In this document: piece after piece, positions 21,669-32,269 of the stretch
Position numbering within the stretch: the stretch's first letter is position 1
How the letters are laid out: each line of letters begins with the position of its first letter
DNA from: Atriophallophorus winterbourni
Lineage: Eukaryota > Platyhelminthes > Trematoda > Plagiorchiida > Microphallidae
Direction of reading: 5' to 3'
DNA: 64,000 bases
Assembly (NCBI GenBank): GCA_013407085.1
Contig: JACCGJ010016166.1
Location: 1 to 64,000 of the forward strand
Position numbers and translations under genes: made by a program
The notes under the pieces: model-generated
Databases searched by the model: none
What the model was told of the DNA's origin: nothing
What the model saw: the letters and a program-made list of their open reading frames with translations, nothing else

Positions 21669-22260
21669 ATGAAGATCGTTCGTTTCATCATAGAATCGGA
21701 GCAACGTCAAATCAAACTATTTGATGCTTCATTGTCGAAATTGAATTTGAATACTGAAAAACATGCAGAACCGCGTTTACAAGAAACATATGGCAAATAT
21801 AGACACAGAGAAGTAGTTGCTATACCGATTTCCAGAAAAACCTTAACCGAAGACAGTCATATGTTGTATTCTCTACAAATAGTGAGTCGTTCCGCAGTCT
21901 TGGAAAATATATTTCCATCGAGATAAACGACCAGAAGGTAACATTGCAACTCAACACGGCTTCGGTATCACAATCCTCTCACGAAAAACTTGGAAATCTG
22001 TAGGTGAGCCACTGCTGCAGTCTACATCTCGCATTGCTAGGAACACCTCAGGAGATAATCTCGCGTTTCCCGGTGAGATAACATGTATTTTCAAGTTCCG
22101 AGGACGACAATTTTCTGGTGTGTGCTATGTGGCAGCTAACGACCACCTAAAGGTTTTGGGAATAGACTGTATAGAAATGTTGGAGTTATGTGATGTACCG
22201 TTTAGAACCATTCGCAATCAAACTGGGAGTACACTGATAGATGAAATTGATTGTGTGTTT
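21669..22260 (+). pseudogene. pol: G3 gag remnant and protease
   Basis: An 85-residue frame from 21,669 resembles the start of gag (SEQRQIKLFDASLSKL) and then, after a large deletion, runs into the protease region. The protease loop reads LQLNTAS in place of D-T-A-S: the catalytic Asp is Asn, and one base is lost just after it. Downstream ILSRKTWKSVG and LKVLGIDCIEMLELCDVP match the conserved protease body of G1/G2. No Cys-His knuckle remains. Confidence 0.7.
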
Positions 22261-23566
22261 TCTACAACCGAATTATTTAACACAACGAATGTGCGGAAAC
22301 ACTTCGCTTCCGAATATCCCCGTGTATTCGCTGATGGTCTGGGTCGCTGCACTTCAATGAAAGCTGAGCTGCATTTAAAACCGGGATCACGCTTTGTGTC
22401 CCGCCCAAAAAGGCCGGTCCCTTACGAAAGTCTTATTTCAGTCGAGGAAGAGTTGGATCGCTTAGAAATTGAAGGAGTCATCAGCCCAATTAGTTATTCA
22501 TCCTGGGCCGTACCAATAGTTGTGGTAAACTGAGACTATGTGCCCATTTCTCTACCGGACTAAACGACTGTCTCAAGACTCAGCAGTATCCGTTGCCTGT
22601 CTCAGAAGACATTTTCGCACAACTAAATGGAGGCAGAAATTTTTCGAAGATAGATTTCTCAGACGCATATCTTCAGGTCGCAGTCAGCGGAATATCAAAA
22701 AATCTAACAACCAACGCGCATCGAAGCCTCTTTTGTTATAATCGTTTACCATTTGGTGTCAAGTGCGCACCGGCAATCTTCTAACAAATCATGAATATCA
22801 TGCTATCAGGATTGCCTTTTGCAATGGCATATATGGATGACGTGATTGTTGTCAATTCGAACCCCGAAGAACATTACACCCATCTTTGTCAGTTGTTTAC
22901 ACGTATTGGGGAATACGGATTTCAGGTGCGTTAGGAGAAATGTTATCTCATGTTGTCCAGTGTGTCTTACATTGGATCCATAATAGACACTAATGGTAGA
23001 AGACCTGACCCGAACAAAATCGCAGCGGTTACATCTATGCCTACATCCCACAATTTTGCTTTTTAACAGTCGTTGTTGGCACTAGTTAATTACTATCATA
23101 CTTTTGTTCATCAGATACACGAGCTCAATGCTCCGTTTACCAAGCTTTTGACTAAGGCACAAGATGAATTTGGTCAAATGAGTGTCAAAAGACATTTGAA
23201 AATATCAGAAAGGTTTTATCTTCAGATCTGCTACTGACACATTACGATCTAAGACTTCTAGTCATTGTTGCCGCTGATGCATCTTAAAATGGACTTGGAG
23301 CGGTGTTATTACATGAGTTCAGCGATGGTCGTCAAAAGGCCGTTATGCATGCCTCGCGTTCACTGTTGCCAGCAGAGAAACATTGTGGTCAAATCGAAAA
23401 CGAAGGGCTTGTAATGGTGTTTGCCACTAAGAAATTTCCTAAGATGATTCATAGAAGACGATTTACAATTTACACACACCATAAACCATTGCTATCAATA
23501 TTTGGCACCAAAAAAGGTATTCCATTCCATACGGCAAATCGACTTCAACGTTGGGCCATAAACCTG
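22261..23566 (+). pseudogene. pol: G3 reverse transcriptase and RNase H (broken)
   Basis: In order: connection segment RPKRPVPYESLISVEEELDR, LSSW-type AVPIVVV, FAQLNGGRNFSKIDFSDAYL (first catalytic Asp region), YNRLPFGVKCAPAIF, a stop, then the palm motif AMAYMDDVIVV with YMDD at 22,830-22,841. RNase H follows with VAADAS, a stop, then ASRSLLPAEKHCGQIENEGL and YTHHKPLLSIFGTKKG. Stops and frame changes occur near 22,530, 22,783, 22,933 and 23,064. The usual second Asp of TDHKPL is His here. Confidence 0.85.
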
Positions 23567-24038
23567 TCAGCCTGTCGAGATTGTACAAATCTAATTTTAC
23601 GTAACAATTGTTCTGTACAGTTTTTGATATCTTCAGTTCAATTTGTTCTGACAATACCGTTACGCTCAGACGATCGATAGTACTATTAATTTTTCGATTT
23701 CCTGTTAACGTTATCACTCACGGTTCAACGATTCATCGTTCGATAACTTAGTGAACACAATTCTTCTGTTAAATACGATTTTGTACATAATCAACTCATC
23801 ACTCAATCACATTACACTTCTGTTGTGTGCGTTACCCGCGTCCTTCGTCTATCTGGGTTTGGGAATTCCGCCTCGGAAATGTAACATTTCGAGTAGGAAT
23901 ATTGAAGTCATCACAAGAATAACAAGGAATTACCAAAGGAGGATTGCGGATTATATGTACGTGGACTGAAAGGAACTGTTGGTGAGTCAGATCACCTATT
24001 TTTGTACGGCGTGTTTTTATACTTGCTTGACTGGTCCA
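23567..24038 (+). mobile_element. 472-bp insertion of unknown type inside G3 pol
   Basis: The pol frame stops at AINL (23,566) and resumes as LQAYDFELRF at 24,039, positions that are adjacent in G2. The inserted DNA starts tcagcctgtcgagattgt and ends ttgactggtcca. No clear target duplication, terminal repeat or coding sequence is seen, and no second copy was noticed in the window. Confidence 0.6.
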
Positions 24039-25160
24039 CTACAAGCCTATGACTTTGAGTTACGTTTCAAAAGTACCAGAAGTTTTGGACATGCCGACGC
24101 CTTGTCACGGCTAATCCCACAAAATCCAGAACTACAAGATGAAGAATTTGTTGTCACCGCTATCAATGCGGATGAAAAAATGCGTTCAGTTTATCACATA
24201 TCGATACGTCAACTACCAATTACAGCACAGGATGTTGTACGGGAAACTATGAAAGACCCCACCTTGCAGAAAATTATCAACTACCAACGAAATGGTTGGC
24301 CAGTTGAGCGGTTGGATGCCATGTGCGTGCACTTCCGACAACGAAGGTTCGCACTTTTCATGATTGATGTCTGTTTAATGTTGTACGAAAGTGTTGTTAT
24401 ACTCAAAAACCTACAATCTATGGTTTCAAGGCAGTTTCATGCTGGTCACCCTGGAATCAATCGAATGAAAGCACTAGCTCGCTCGTGCGCTTATTGGCCG
24501 TTCATGGATCATGATATTGAGCAAACGGTTTGATCGTGCCAAAATTGTGCCGCTGCAGCCAAATTACCTCGTGAAGTTGATCCTGTTTCATGGCCAGAGC
24601 CAAAGGGTCCACGGAGCCGCATACATATTGATTTCACTGTACCGATTTACCAAGTCAGTTATCTGGTCGTTGTAGACGCATACTGGAAATGGCCAAAAAT
24701 TCTCACAATGACTGCCACCACTGTGTCAGCTTCCATAGAACGCTTGGAGGAACTCTTCTCAAGATTTGGTAATCCAGGGACCTTGATCAGCGACAACGGA
24801 TCACAATTTAGATGCGATCATTTTAAGGAATTTTTCCGAAGGCGTGCTATTACCCACATTCTTAGCCAAATCTATCATCCCCAATCTAACGGACAAGCCG
24901 AAAGATTTGTCGATACATTTAAACAGGCAATGATTAGATTGAAATTAGAGGGGCAGCGTGAGTCGAATCGTAGAACATTTTTACTTACTTACCGCTCTAC
25001 CCCAAATCCAGCAACAACGAATAAACTGTCACCAGCAGAACGTTTTCTGGGACGACTCATACGAACAGCAAATGAGGCCATGCTACCGAATACCTTGATC
25101 GTACACTCAATCAAACCTCGACGCACCCACCAAACACCAAAGAGTCTACAAGTCTAGAGA
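24039..25160 (+). pseudogene. pol: G3 RNase H end and integrase
   Basis: HADALSRL closes RNase H. Integrase has the HHCC finger (FHAGHPGINRMKALARS ... SCQNC, broken by a stop at 24,532), the core VVVDAYWKWPK with the first Asp, LISDNGSQF with the second, and SNGQAERFVD with the Glu; 35 residues separate the last two, the D-35-E spacing. The two open stretches are 184 and 149 residues. Confidence 0.85.
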
Positions 25161-25380
25161 TACGGTTTATGTACGCATGTTCTGAAGAAACGGCTCAAAC
25201 TGTAAGCCTGCCGTTATTATACAACCTGTAGGAACCGTTCTTTATAAGGTCCGTTTTGTAGAAGTGATACAAATGAGGCATATCAATCATATCAGAAGCC
25301 GCTAGACGAAGTCCACTGAAAACCAGACTGAAAGTTGCGAAACGCCATTACACTTATTACTAGACAGGTTTGGCCTGCCG

Positions 25381-25587
25381 TTGTCCGCGTCACAAGACAC
25401 AGAGCCGATAACGGAGCCAAACGTCAACACGAGCGAGCCATTAAGAAGATCGCAACGCATGCAATACCCTGTGAATCGGCTGAATATCGACCCTAACAGG
25501 AAAACCTACGTGAACAGACTTTGTAAAAGGGAGGTGCTGCGGAACAGCGAACGTGCCATGCCTCGCGTGCACCACATTGATCGTTAA
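25381..25587 (+). pseudogene. pol: G3 pol C-terminal tail
   Basis: A 68-residue frame with SEPLRRSQRMQYPVNRLNID parallels the TPERRYPTRRRTMVQPF tail of G2 pol. It ends inside the 3' LTR. Between 25,160 and 25,380 broken frames hold the post-integrase basic domain. Confidence 0.6.
25525..25534 (+). promoter_or_regulatory. G3 polypurine tract
   Basis: aaaagggagg abuts the 3' LTR, the expected place for the plus-strand primer. Confidence 0.75.
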
Positions 25588-25779
25588 TCGTGAATCGATT
25601 ATTGACAGTGAACGAACTGTCGATTAATCATCAACCAAGATTGATCGTTCGTGCATATTGTGATTATCATTTACTGTACAACTTTGTGTTATTCATCCAT
25701 TCGGCCAATACACGAGTTCGAGTTCGGTTGTGTTTTCTGATTGACGGCGGGGCCAATGCAACACCCCACAGTTATAACA
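25535..25779 (+). repeat. G3 3' LTR
   Basis: 245 bp starting tgctgcggaacagcgaacg and ending cagttataaca. A polypurine run (aaaagggagg) lies immediately before it. Confidence 0.9.
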
Positions 25780-25829
25780 ATTGCCACTGAAAACTATTGT
25801 GAAATTTTATGCTAGGTCGAATCATGAAG

Positions 25830-27062
25830 ATGAAGATAAAATTAATGTAGATCAACATGTTGCACTTGTATACCACTGATTGATAAGGTTGGTATAACCA
25901 CCTTGCCCGATCAAATAATCCCAAACACATGTAGCAGCATTTTAAACCCATGATCATGAACAATAATTCACATTTGCATTCATTTTCATCACTTACTTCC
26001 CATCACAGGTGACGTGCTCTGTGCAATCATCAGGAAGGGACAACGGAATCAGGGACGGCATGCGCAGTCATACAAAAGTCTTACAAAATTGAAAATAAAT
26101 TACCTTATTCATTATGATCAAGTCACAAAAAAAACTATATAAAATTTTGTTTTTTTTATGATAATTGTATAGAGATCAAAGTTATGTTAACATCGAACGT
26201 GAAATTTATTTCAACTTAGGTACCAAGAATTTGCATACACCTCCGCAAATTATATGTGATTCCAGATCAGTGTGCACAGATGAAAATACGACCGGAAAAC
26301 AATGGCATTTGTACCTGATCTAAAAGTTGACTTTCTCAAAGTGCACCGCGTATTCGATCAATAATACCTTGCGCACATTGAAGAAACGTGTGGGTTAAAC
26401 TCAGTTTAGTGAACGGAAACCTAACACTATTATCGATATGCGATGATGTTGGGTGCTGTAATGCTGGGGAAAACGGCGTTAAACCAATCGAAATAAACTG
26501 CATATCGTAAACTAAAAATAAGAATCTTTTTCGACAGATTCCTTTGAACCAGGAATGGTAAGTCTAAATATCCACAGATGGTAGAAAACATGTTAATAAT
26601 GAAGAGAGGTGACTCTAAATAAGTGATACGAAGAGTATATTTTTAATGTAAGTTATCAGAAGTTGAGTGCACATCGGTTAGGACATCATTTCAATGGTGG
26701 GACGTATATGTCAAATCGAGCGGCAGAAATAGGTTCGGCACAAACAACTGGAAGGACTGATTTACTCTTCACCTAAAGCAGTCTTCTGTAAAATCGCGTA
26801 GCAGGTACGATGATCATGAAATGTCAGTCAAATTGAAGCAGAGAAATACACAATATCAACCAGTGATATATTGTAATTCAGTTTTGTGAGGTGACATCCT
26901 GAATGAATGGTGAAGCGTCTTGAGAAAAAATGCAGAATGTTTAAACTTGATTGAAAACCTTCTGGTGAATGTCCTGCATTTGGAGGAAAAACCGATCTCG
27001 AAAATATCGGGTTAGGTCACCTGGATCAATATATCCATGCGGATAGTGATCCAACTGATAAA
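25830..27062. repeat. R1b: second copy of block R1
   Basis: Parallel to 48,710-50,260. It starts with tcatgaag-tgaagat-aa-tt and includes the accaccttgccc-atcaaataatcccaaacacatg string, a T-rich run and the segment shared with R1a. It ends where a LINE endonuclease fragment begins. Confidence 0.8.
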
Positions 27063-27260
27063 AAATTCACCTTTCCTTAGAAGAAATTCCACTCTACAAC
27101 CATATTTTTCAAACAATACCCGATTTCGTGGTACTGATACGCCGTCTATATTGGACCTAATTACTGACAATAAAGAGCACGTATTGAAATTCTCACTGAT
27201 GGAAGCTCCAATAGGACTAACGTGACCACTTAGTTATAAGTTGGACTATACTGCCAGGCA
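27030..27260 (+). pseudogene. CR1/Jockey-like endonuclease C-terminal fragment
   Basis: TRFRGTDTPSILDLITDNKEHVLKF and EAPIGLT reproduce 39,330-39,450 of N1 with few changes. The SDH motif has become stop-H. It follows R1b without a visible target duplication. Confidence 0.75.
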
Positions 27261-27569
27261 ATCAGAACACGTGACATTGACAAGGTGATTGAAAAATTGA
27301 ACTTTCCACAACTTAAATATACTCGTATGACACGCCACAGACCCCTGGTTGCAATTGAATATATTGCCGGTAATCCACGTCACGAGCTTAAGTAAAAATC
27401 GCAGTGTTGGTCAAAAACACACAACTTTGTGGAAAGATATAACATAACATGCAACGGTTAGGGAGGATGTCAATGGACCTGCTTAAATAATATTGCTGAC
27501 AGATTTAATGAAAATCCAGATGGTACTTTCGGTCGATTAGATGTAATGATGGAGACATCCGCTACCAAT
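27261..27569. other. No feature seen
   Basis: Sequence between the endonuclease scrap and R2b. It may hold decayed LINE linker, but no motif is clear. Confidence 0.35.
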
Positions 27570-27699
27570 CGATATCGCTACCGCTACCGTATATCGCCAA
27601 CATTTCGTGAAAATTTCAGCACGGTCCCGTCTGAAACGATCTGGCGACTTCGGCCAACTTAGAATTGCAACTAAAAAAAATCTATCACAATCAACGGCG

Positions 27700-28190
27700 A
27701 TTGCGCCGCATGCTGGGGTCAGCGCATATGGACGAGTCGTTACTAAAGGAACTATGACTCAAGCGTTTACGTAAGTGTGTGCAACCCATTTTGGTTGCTG
27801 CAAAATGCACTCCGCACTTGCGGTACAAAGAGGTTTTCAAAAGAGATATGAAAGCTCTTGGCATTTACCCGGAGAGTTGGGAAGAACTTGCTCTTGACCG
27901 CTCACATTGGAAGCATTGTGTAAAGCGTCTTTTTCAAGCTGAAGATGAGCAGATACAGATCTTGGCTGCTGAACGCAAATCACGCTACCTGCAACAACCG
28001 TTGCAATACAACCGAGTTACGTTGCCAGCGCAGCGGGAGAGCTTGTTTCTCTCCGATCGGACTTTTAGTCAATACAATAGCTGTAGAACATGGACATTCA
28101 TGCGATTGTGATGTACATTCATTATCGACATCGAGTGAAGTAGGCCAACATTCATTTTTGAGTCTGTCCACGAAATATTTTAGACAGATT
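27700..28190 (+). pseudogene. RTE-type LINE C-terminal fragment (in R2b)
   Basis: A 110-residue open frame from 27,779 holds LRYKEVFKRDMKALGIYPES and WEELALDRSHWKHCVKRLFQ; after a frame change the finger region follows in broken form. Same element segment as in R2a and R2c. Confidence 0.75.
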
Positions 28191-28591
28191 ACAAAGAAAC
28201 GCAAAACATAAATCTATCTTTTTATATTCACTGGATCGATTGAATAGTTAAGATTTATTTAATATAACAAGTCACAATAACCGCACCGCAAACCTTAACT
28301 TTACGATCATGGAGCTAAACTGATGCTAGCTGAATAGGTTGTAAATAGGATAAATGGAATTATTATATATCACTGGTTTTGGATGTAATAATTTGAATAA
28401 TTTTCTATAATGCTCACTTGCACTCTCTGCTGTGCTCAGTGAGATGCGGACAAAATGCATGAAACACAAGAGTTGAAATTTGCACACAAAGATCACAACG
28501 CTTGTGTTTGGTTAAATTTCGTACGATCGATTTTGTGGATGCACTCAGTGCGACCTGTAATTCAGTGATTGAGTTGTTAATAAATTGTGCG

Positions 28592-28797
28592 AAATATTGA
28601 TCAAACCGGAAGACAAATCGTACAAAATATATGAAGATTACATGAAGCAGGGTAAAGCAGCAGCAATTACCCGTGCCTACATAATGGAGAAAAAAAATTT
28701 CTATATCGAAAACAACGAAATTATATTTTTTTCATATAATAGTAAATTCATTCAGGAACAGATGCAAGATTTTGGAACATTCAAAAACGGTGTGTAA
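28592..28797 (+). other. Short reading frame conserved with R2a
   Basis: About 68 residues (EILIKPEDKSYKIYEDYMKQ ... EKKNFYIENNEIIFF) ending FGTFKNGV and a stop. Best preserved of the three copies. Family unknown; it may be chance. Confidence 0.3.
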
Positions 28798-30069
28798 ATT
28801 CTCTAATGCATTTTATTTTTTCTGAGACTTCATGTATTACTATGTGCGCTATACGTGCGCAATTCATTTCTAATTGTCTTTGAATGGGACTACGTTCCCA
28901 GTAATTGTTCGAAATTTAATGAAAATAAAATTTGAACTCAATCAGAAAGATGCGTTATATGTCAACGTTTCGCGTCCTAAACTGAAGCTGCCTCAGATCA
29001 GTGGGCTATAGTCAAATAAGGGAACGTATATGATTAGCAATAGAACCATCAATACTAATTGGTCTCCCACCAAGTAGACAATGAAACTCATAGGAATTCC
29101 AGGGCGCTTGAACACAGCACGATTAATTTGGATTCATTTCTAATTCACATGCACCCAATAAGGAAAGCAGACCGTATCGAGACGATAAGTGATTGAGTAA
29201 GGTCTACCTAGGTTAAAGTGCCCGGTGAACGAACAAGCCGAATTACCGGCGTCGTGTGTATAGCATCTTAGCCAATTCGATTAAAATATCTACACAATTT
29301 TCAAAGCAAATACTTGCCTTGCTTGTACGAGTTCGATTTCGAACTTAGTAATATTGATGTGAAATACGCTTGAGGTCTTTCCCTGTTTTATAGTGTTTCT
29401 GGCCCCCTATAATGTGATGCTAAGAACATTCACCTTTGCGTGAATTTTAGTCGTCAGTGTTCCCGTCAAACTTATATCTGCTTTTGTATCTAATTGTGAA
29501 AATATTGGGTTGCTAGAGTGCGACGCAACTAGACGGAGTGGAGTGCTGGCTAAAGTGTTAGTCATTTTATTTGATGATGACCACGGTAAGCAAGAATCGC
29601 AAGTTTCATCTTCATTTAACCCGGATAAACAATCATAACACTTAGTTGAGTGAGCACTTTTGGGGGTATTTTTCTCATTATTTTGCGCGATTAGCAACAA
29701 TACCAAGTTTTGATAACAAAAGAAATGTTTCCCATCAAATACAGCATAAATATAAAAATACCGGAAAATATAATCAACAAAATTCAGATTCTGTAAATTG
29801 TTTCAAAATATAACGAAAAGACAAAGGAAAAAAAAGAAATTCATAAAGTTGCATCTTATATGGTTTACTTTTATTATATATGTCGACAGTTCAGCTGATT
29901 GTCGGGTATCTTTCCAAGGATATTAAGAATATTCTAGCTGGTAACGTTGCCAAAGGATAATGAACATTCGCACTACGTTGGAGTATTGATTAGAAGTCTG
30001 GGTTTTGTTGACCATGAAAAGATATCATCGTTTGTTGAAATCTGTCACATAGCCACAACGTTAGTACTA

Positions 30070-30370
30070 GATCTTCGAAATGATTCTTGCACCGAAATAT
30101 GGCGACGTTTATGATCATTTAACTTTACCCGGAGAGGATTATGCGCGATATTATTCTGATATATTTGTGTTCTTGACCTCATTCGTTTGATGTCGATCAT
30201 GGATGTATGTCACGGTCGTATGACGTTTCATGCGGCACAAATTTTTCCACTGAATATACAGTCCGAGTCAAGAGAAACAATCTCCTCCGCATCGCTCGCA
30301 GCGATTGGAAATATTCAGTTGATTGACGCCGTTTGCACGCCGGTTGATATATTTATATTGTATTCACTGT
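30070..30370 (-). pseudogene. RTE-type LINE 3' scrap (in B1)
   Basis: Minus-strand sequence parallels 45,693-45,960, which encodes the RTE C-terminal finger, through shared strings such as cgt-atgat/gtcgatcatgg. Only broken frames remain. The equivalents are 53,170-53,480 in B2 and 58,850-59,115 in B3. Confidence 0.5.
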
Positions 30371-30474
30371 TACATTTTATCTGTATTTCAATATTAAGTG
30401 TAATGTAACGTAATCTATTGTGTAGAATACAAATAATGCATCTGAAATCCTTAAAAACTACACTTACCTTTCAG

Positions 30475-30727
30475 ACACAGAATACGAATTCCACATACAA
30501 TTGAACGTAACTGGATCGTCCGTAACAACGTCACCAATTGTTAAATTCAGGATTACAACAGTGAGGACCAGTGCATTCGCGGGAAACACTATCGCAGTTA
30601 TTGTTTTGTCGCGCTCTTGATTGTCGTTGTTCTATTCAGGGATTACTTGATAAAGCAATTCAAAAGAATCAAGGCAAAACTGTTTGTTGGACTTGAGGAT
30701 CAAGTTCGAGCAGACTGGATAATTTGT
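30475..30727 (+). pseudogene. Z1: IgSF transmembrane exon, frameshifted
   Basis: After the acceptor cttacctttcag the exon begins in phase 1 and reads TEYEFHIQLNVTGSSVTTSP, then FAGNTIAVIV, where a lost T shifts the frame; the next frame resumes with the end of the helix and FRDYLIKQFKRIKA. The layout and the Y-E-F ... F-R-x-x-L-x-x-x-F-K pattern match Y1. Z1 is the only Z copy that keeps the frame between stalk and helix. Confidence 0.6.
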
Positions 30728-31369
30728 TGAGAAATCAACTTTTCTGCAATCAAACTGCTTATATATGCGGATGAATTACCGTGTACCCACGCTTGCAATA
30801 AAAACACTTTTTGTTTAACAACACAAAATTTATATTTGTGACTACTCATCCGTGCCATCCCATAGAACTATTCACAAAGTTGATTACGACGGTCCAAAAT
30901 GGAAATACAATACATTTACGTGAAGATGGCAGAGCGGATTATAACCGGGTTCAGTTGAAACATTATAGTGACAGCTTTGATCAATGTTTGAGATTTTACG
31001 TTCTATCTTTCTTTTGTAATTGTTATAACATCTGCTGTTATCACTAATGTTAAAAAAATGAAATACGAGAAATTCGATCGATAACAGTAGTCCAAATTAT
31101 GTCCTTACAAGTGCTAAGACAGACTGAGTGTGCACTGGCATGTGGTTGATCTCAACATAGTCATTTCAGTTCAATTAAAACTTATCTTCCCCGATGAAAC
31201 GTGTATTTTATTCTCGAATAGTCCGCATTAGTTATTTTTTCTGAAAAGCTATTTTTCTGCAGAGTTTGATGTTGTAGTACAGGGAGCATTGCGTGGGAGT
31301 GTAGTGTACAATTATCTCAGATGGAGATTTCTCACATGAGAAATTTGGTATTTGACTATTTTAATCAGT

Positions 31370-31662
31370 TTGTTGATTTGGATAGATACTGATAGATTGG
31401 TGTGACTTCTTCCTTGCTAGTGTGACCTATTAAATTCAAATGCATTTTCTGCCGACGATAATTGGGAATTATGTATTTTCTCTGCAACGCATTCAATGTG
31501 GGATCGTTGAGCAACTCATGCGTGCATTCAGATTTATTATTATTGGCGTCCTACGCAACAACTAAGCAGAGATTTTGCTTGTTACACGTTTGGTATGATA
31601 CGTTGAGAAACATTGTATTGGTAATTGCGATTTACGAACCATCTCCCGCAAATTGTTAATTA
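31370..31662 (-). pseudogene. W1: Ig-like exon convergent to Z1, with stops
   Basis: The minus strand encodes QFAGDGS, a stop, IAITNTMFLNVSYQTC, a second stop, then ECTHELLNDPTLNALQRKYI. It is the counterpart of W2 (52,228). IAITN...YQTC resembles an Ig E strand followed by an F strand with cysteine, as in X2 exon 2. Two in-frame stops make it a pseudogene. Confidence 0.4.
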
Positions 31663-31760
31663 TTGAAAATGTGAACTGACAAGTGATGTGTTGCTCTCAA
31701 CTGTGTTTATCACCAGTCCCCTGTTTCTAGGGTAATCTTTGAATCTTTTTTAACTTCACT

Positions 31761-31993
31761 CTTTGAACTTGATTGCACTGTTTCAGAATGGCAATGCGAG
31801 AGAAAATGGATTGTGTTATTCAGAATTAATAAGGCTCCACCGAACTAATACTTCAAACGTACTAAACCTATTATAGGGGCTACAATCTGAAGGACCAAAA
31901 AATACCCACTGTTCCCCTCTCAGTTTATTTCCTCACTGTTTCTACCCGAATTGTACCTCTCTTCTCGCTTTGTACATTTCATTGTCTTTGTTG
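31761..31993. other. Left flank of G2; no gene seen
   Basis: AT-rich sequence. The stretch around 31,800-31,870 is shared, inverted, with 52,050-52,120 and so belongs to the edge of block B. Confidence 0.4.
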
Positions 31994-31998
31994 AACGG

Positions 31999-32252
31999 TG
32001 TCAAGGTCGTTCAATCTATGCACGCCAAAACTCGCACTGATTTGGAAGTATTGATCGTTTTTAATCAAGTGAAAATAACTCGCCGATTTGAATCAATATA
32101 GCAGCTTGGCTTCAGTAGCTTGGCTTCACTTTCGTTCATTGTACATATATATACAAATGAGCTGTAAATAAAACGAAGCATTCTGTCAGTCGTCTTCTAC
32201 CACCTTCGTGAGTGTTGGGTCAGCCGGAACTCGCTCCGAAAAAAACACAACA
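31999..32252 (+). repeat. G2 5' LTR
   Basis: 254 bp, tgtcaaggtcgttc ... cacaaca. It contains tacatatatatac as a TATA-like element and aataaa shortly after; transcription would start in between. Confidence 0.95.
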
Positions 32253-32256
32253 GACT

Positions 32257-32268
32257 TGGCGACGGGAA
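32257..32268 (+). promoter_or_regulatory. G2 primer binding site
   Basis: tggcgacgggaa starts four bases inside the LTR edge, directly before the gag ATG at 32,270. Same site as in G1 and G3. Confidence 0.8.
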
Positions 32269-32269
32269 A

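Larger units (their letters stand above)
21379..25779 (+). mobile_element. Ty3/Gypsy LTR retrotransposon G3 (CsRn1-like), decayed
   Basis: 4.4 kb between LTRs at 21,379-21,621 and 25,535-25,779. Flanks are attac (21,374-21,378) and attgc (25,780-25,784), a target duplication with one mismatch. R1c keeps the uninterrupted site (cgacattaccac near 50,288). Order inside: primer site, gag remnant, protease, reverse transcriptase, RNase H, integrase, polypurine tract. Most of gag is deleted and pol has several stops, a frameshifted protease and a 472-bp insertion. Related to G2 but a separate family, as the LTRs do not match. Confidence 0.9.
27570..29705 (+). repeat. R2b: second copy of block R2
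   Basis: Begins gagacatccgcta-c-tcgatatcgctaccgctaccgt, shared with R2c at 60,050, and continues to about 29,705, where R2c and R2b part near gcgcgat-agcaac. It includes an RTE C-terminus, the conserved short frame and a long 3' part also present in R2c. Block B1 follows about 175 bp later. Confidence 0.8.
29880..31760 (+). repeat. B1: first copy of block B (IgSF transmembrane exon plus convergent partner)
   Basis: Homologous to 52,050-53,560 in inverted orientation (B2) and to 58,650-60,000 (B3). Each copy carries, in order, an upstream stretch with cagctgattg and gccacaacgttagt, a reversed RTE zinc-finger scrap, a transmembrane exon Z and a 3' flank; B1 and B2 continue into an oppositely oriented Ig-like exon W. 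Confidence 0.75.

Noticed and set aside
23567..24038. Solo LTR in G3
   Set aside because: The ends could be read as tg...ca, but no 4-6 bp target duplication flanks them and no second copy was noticed.
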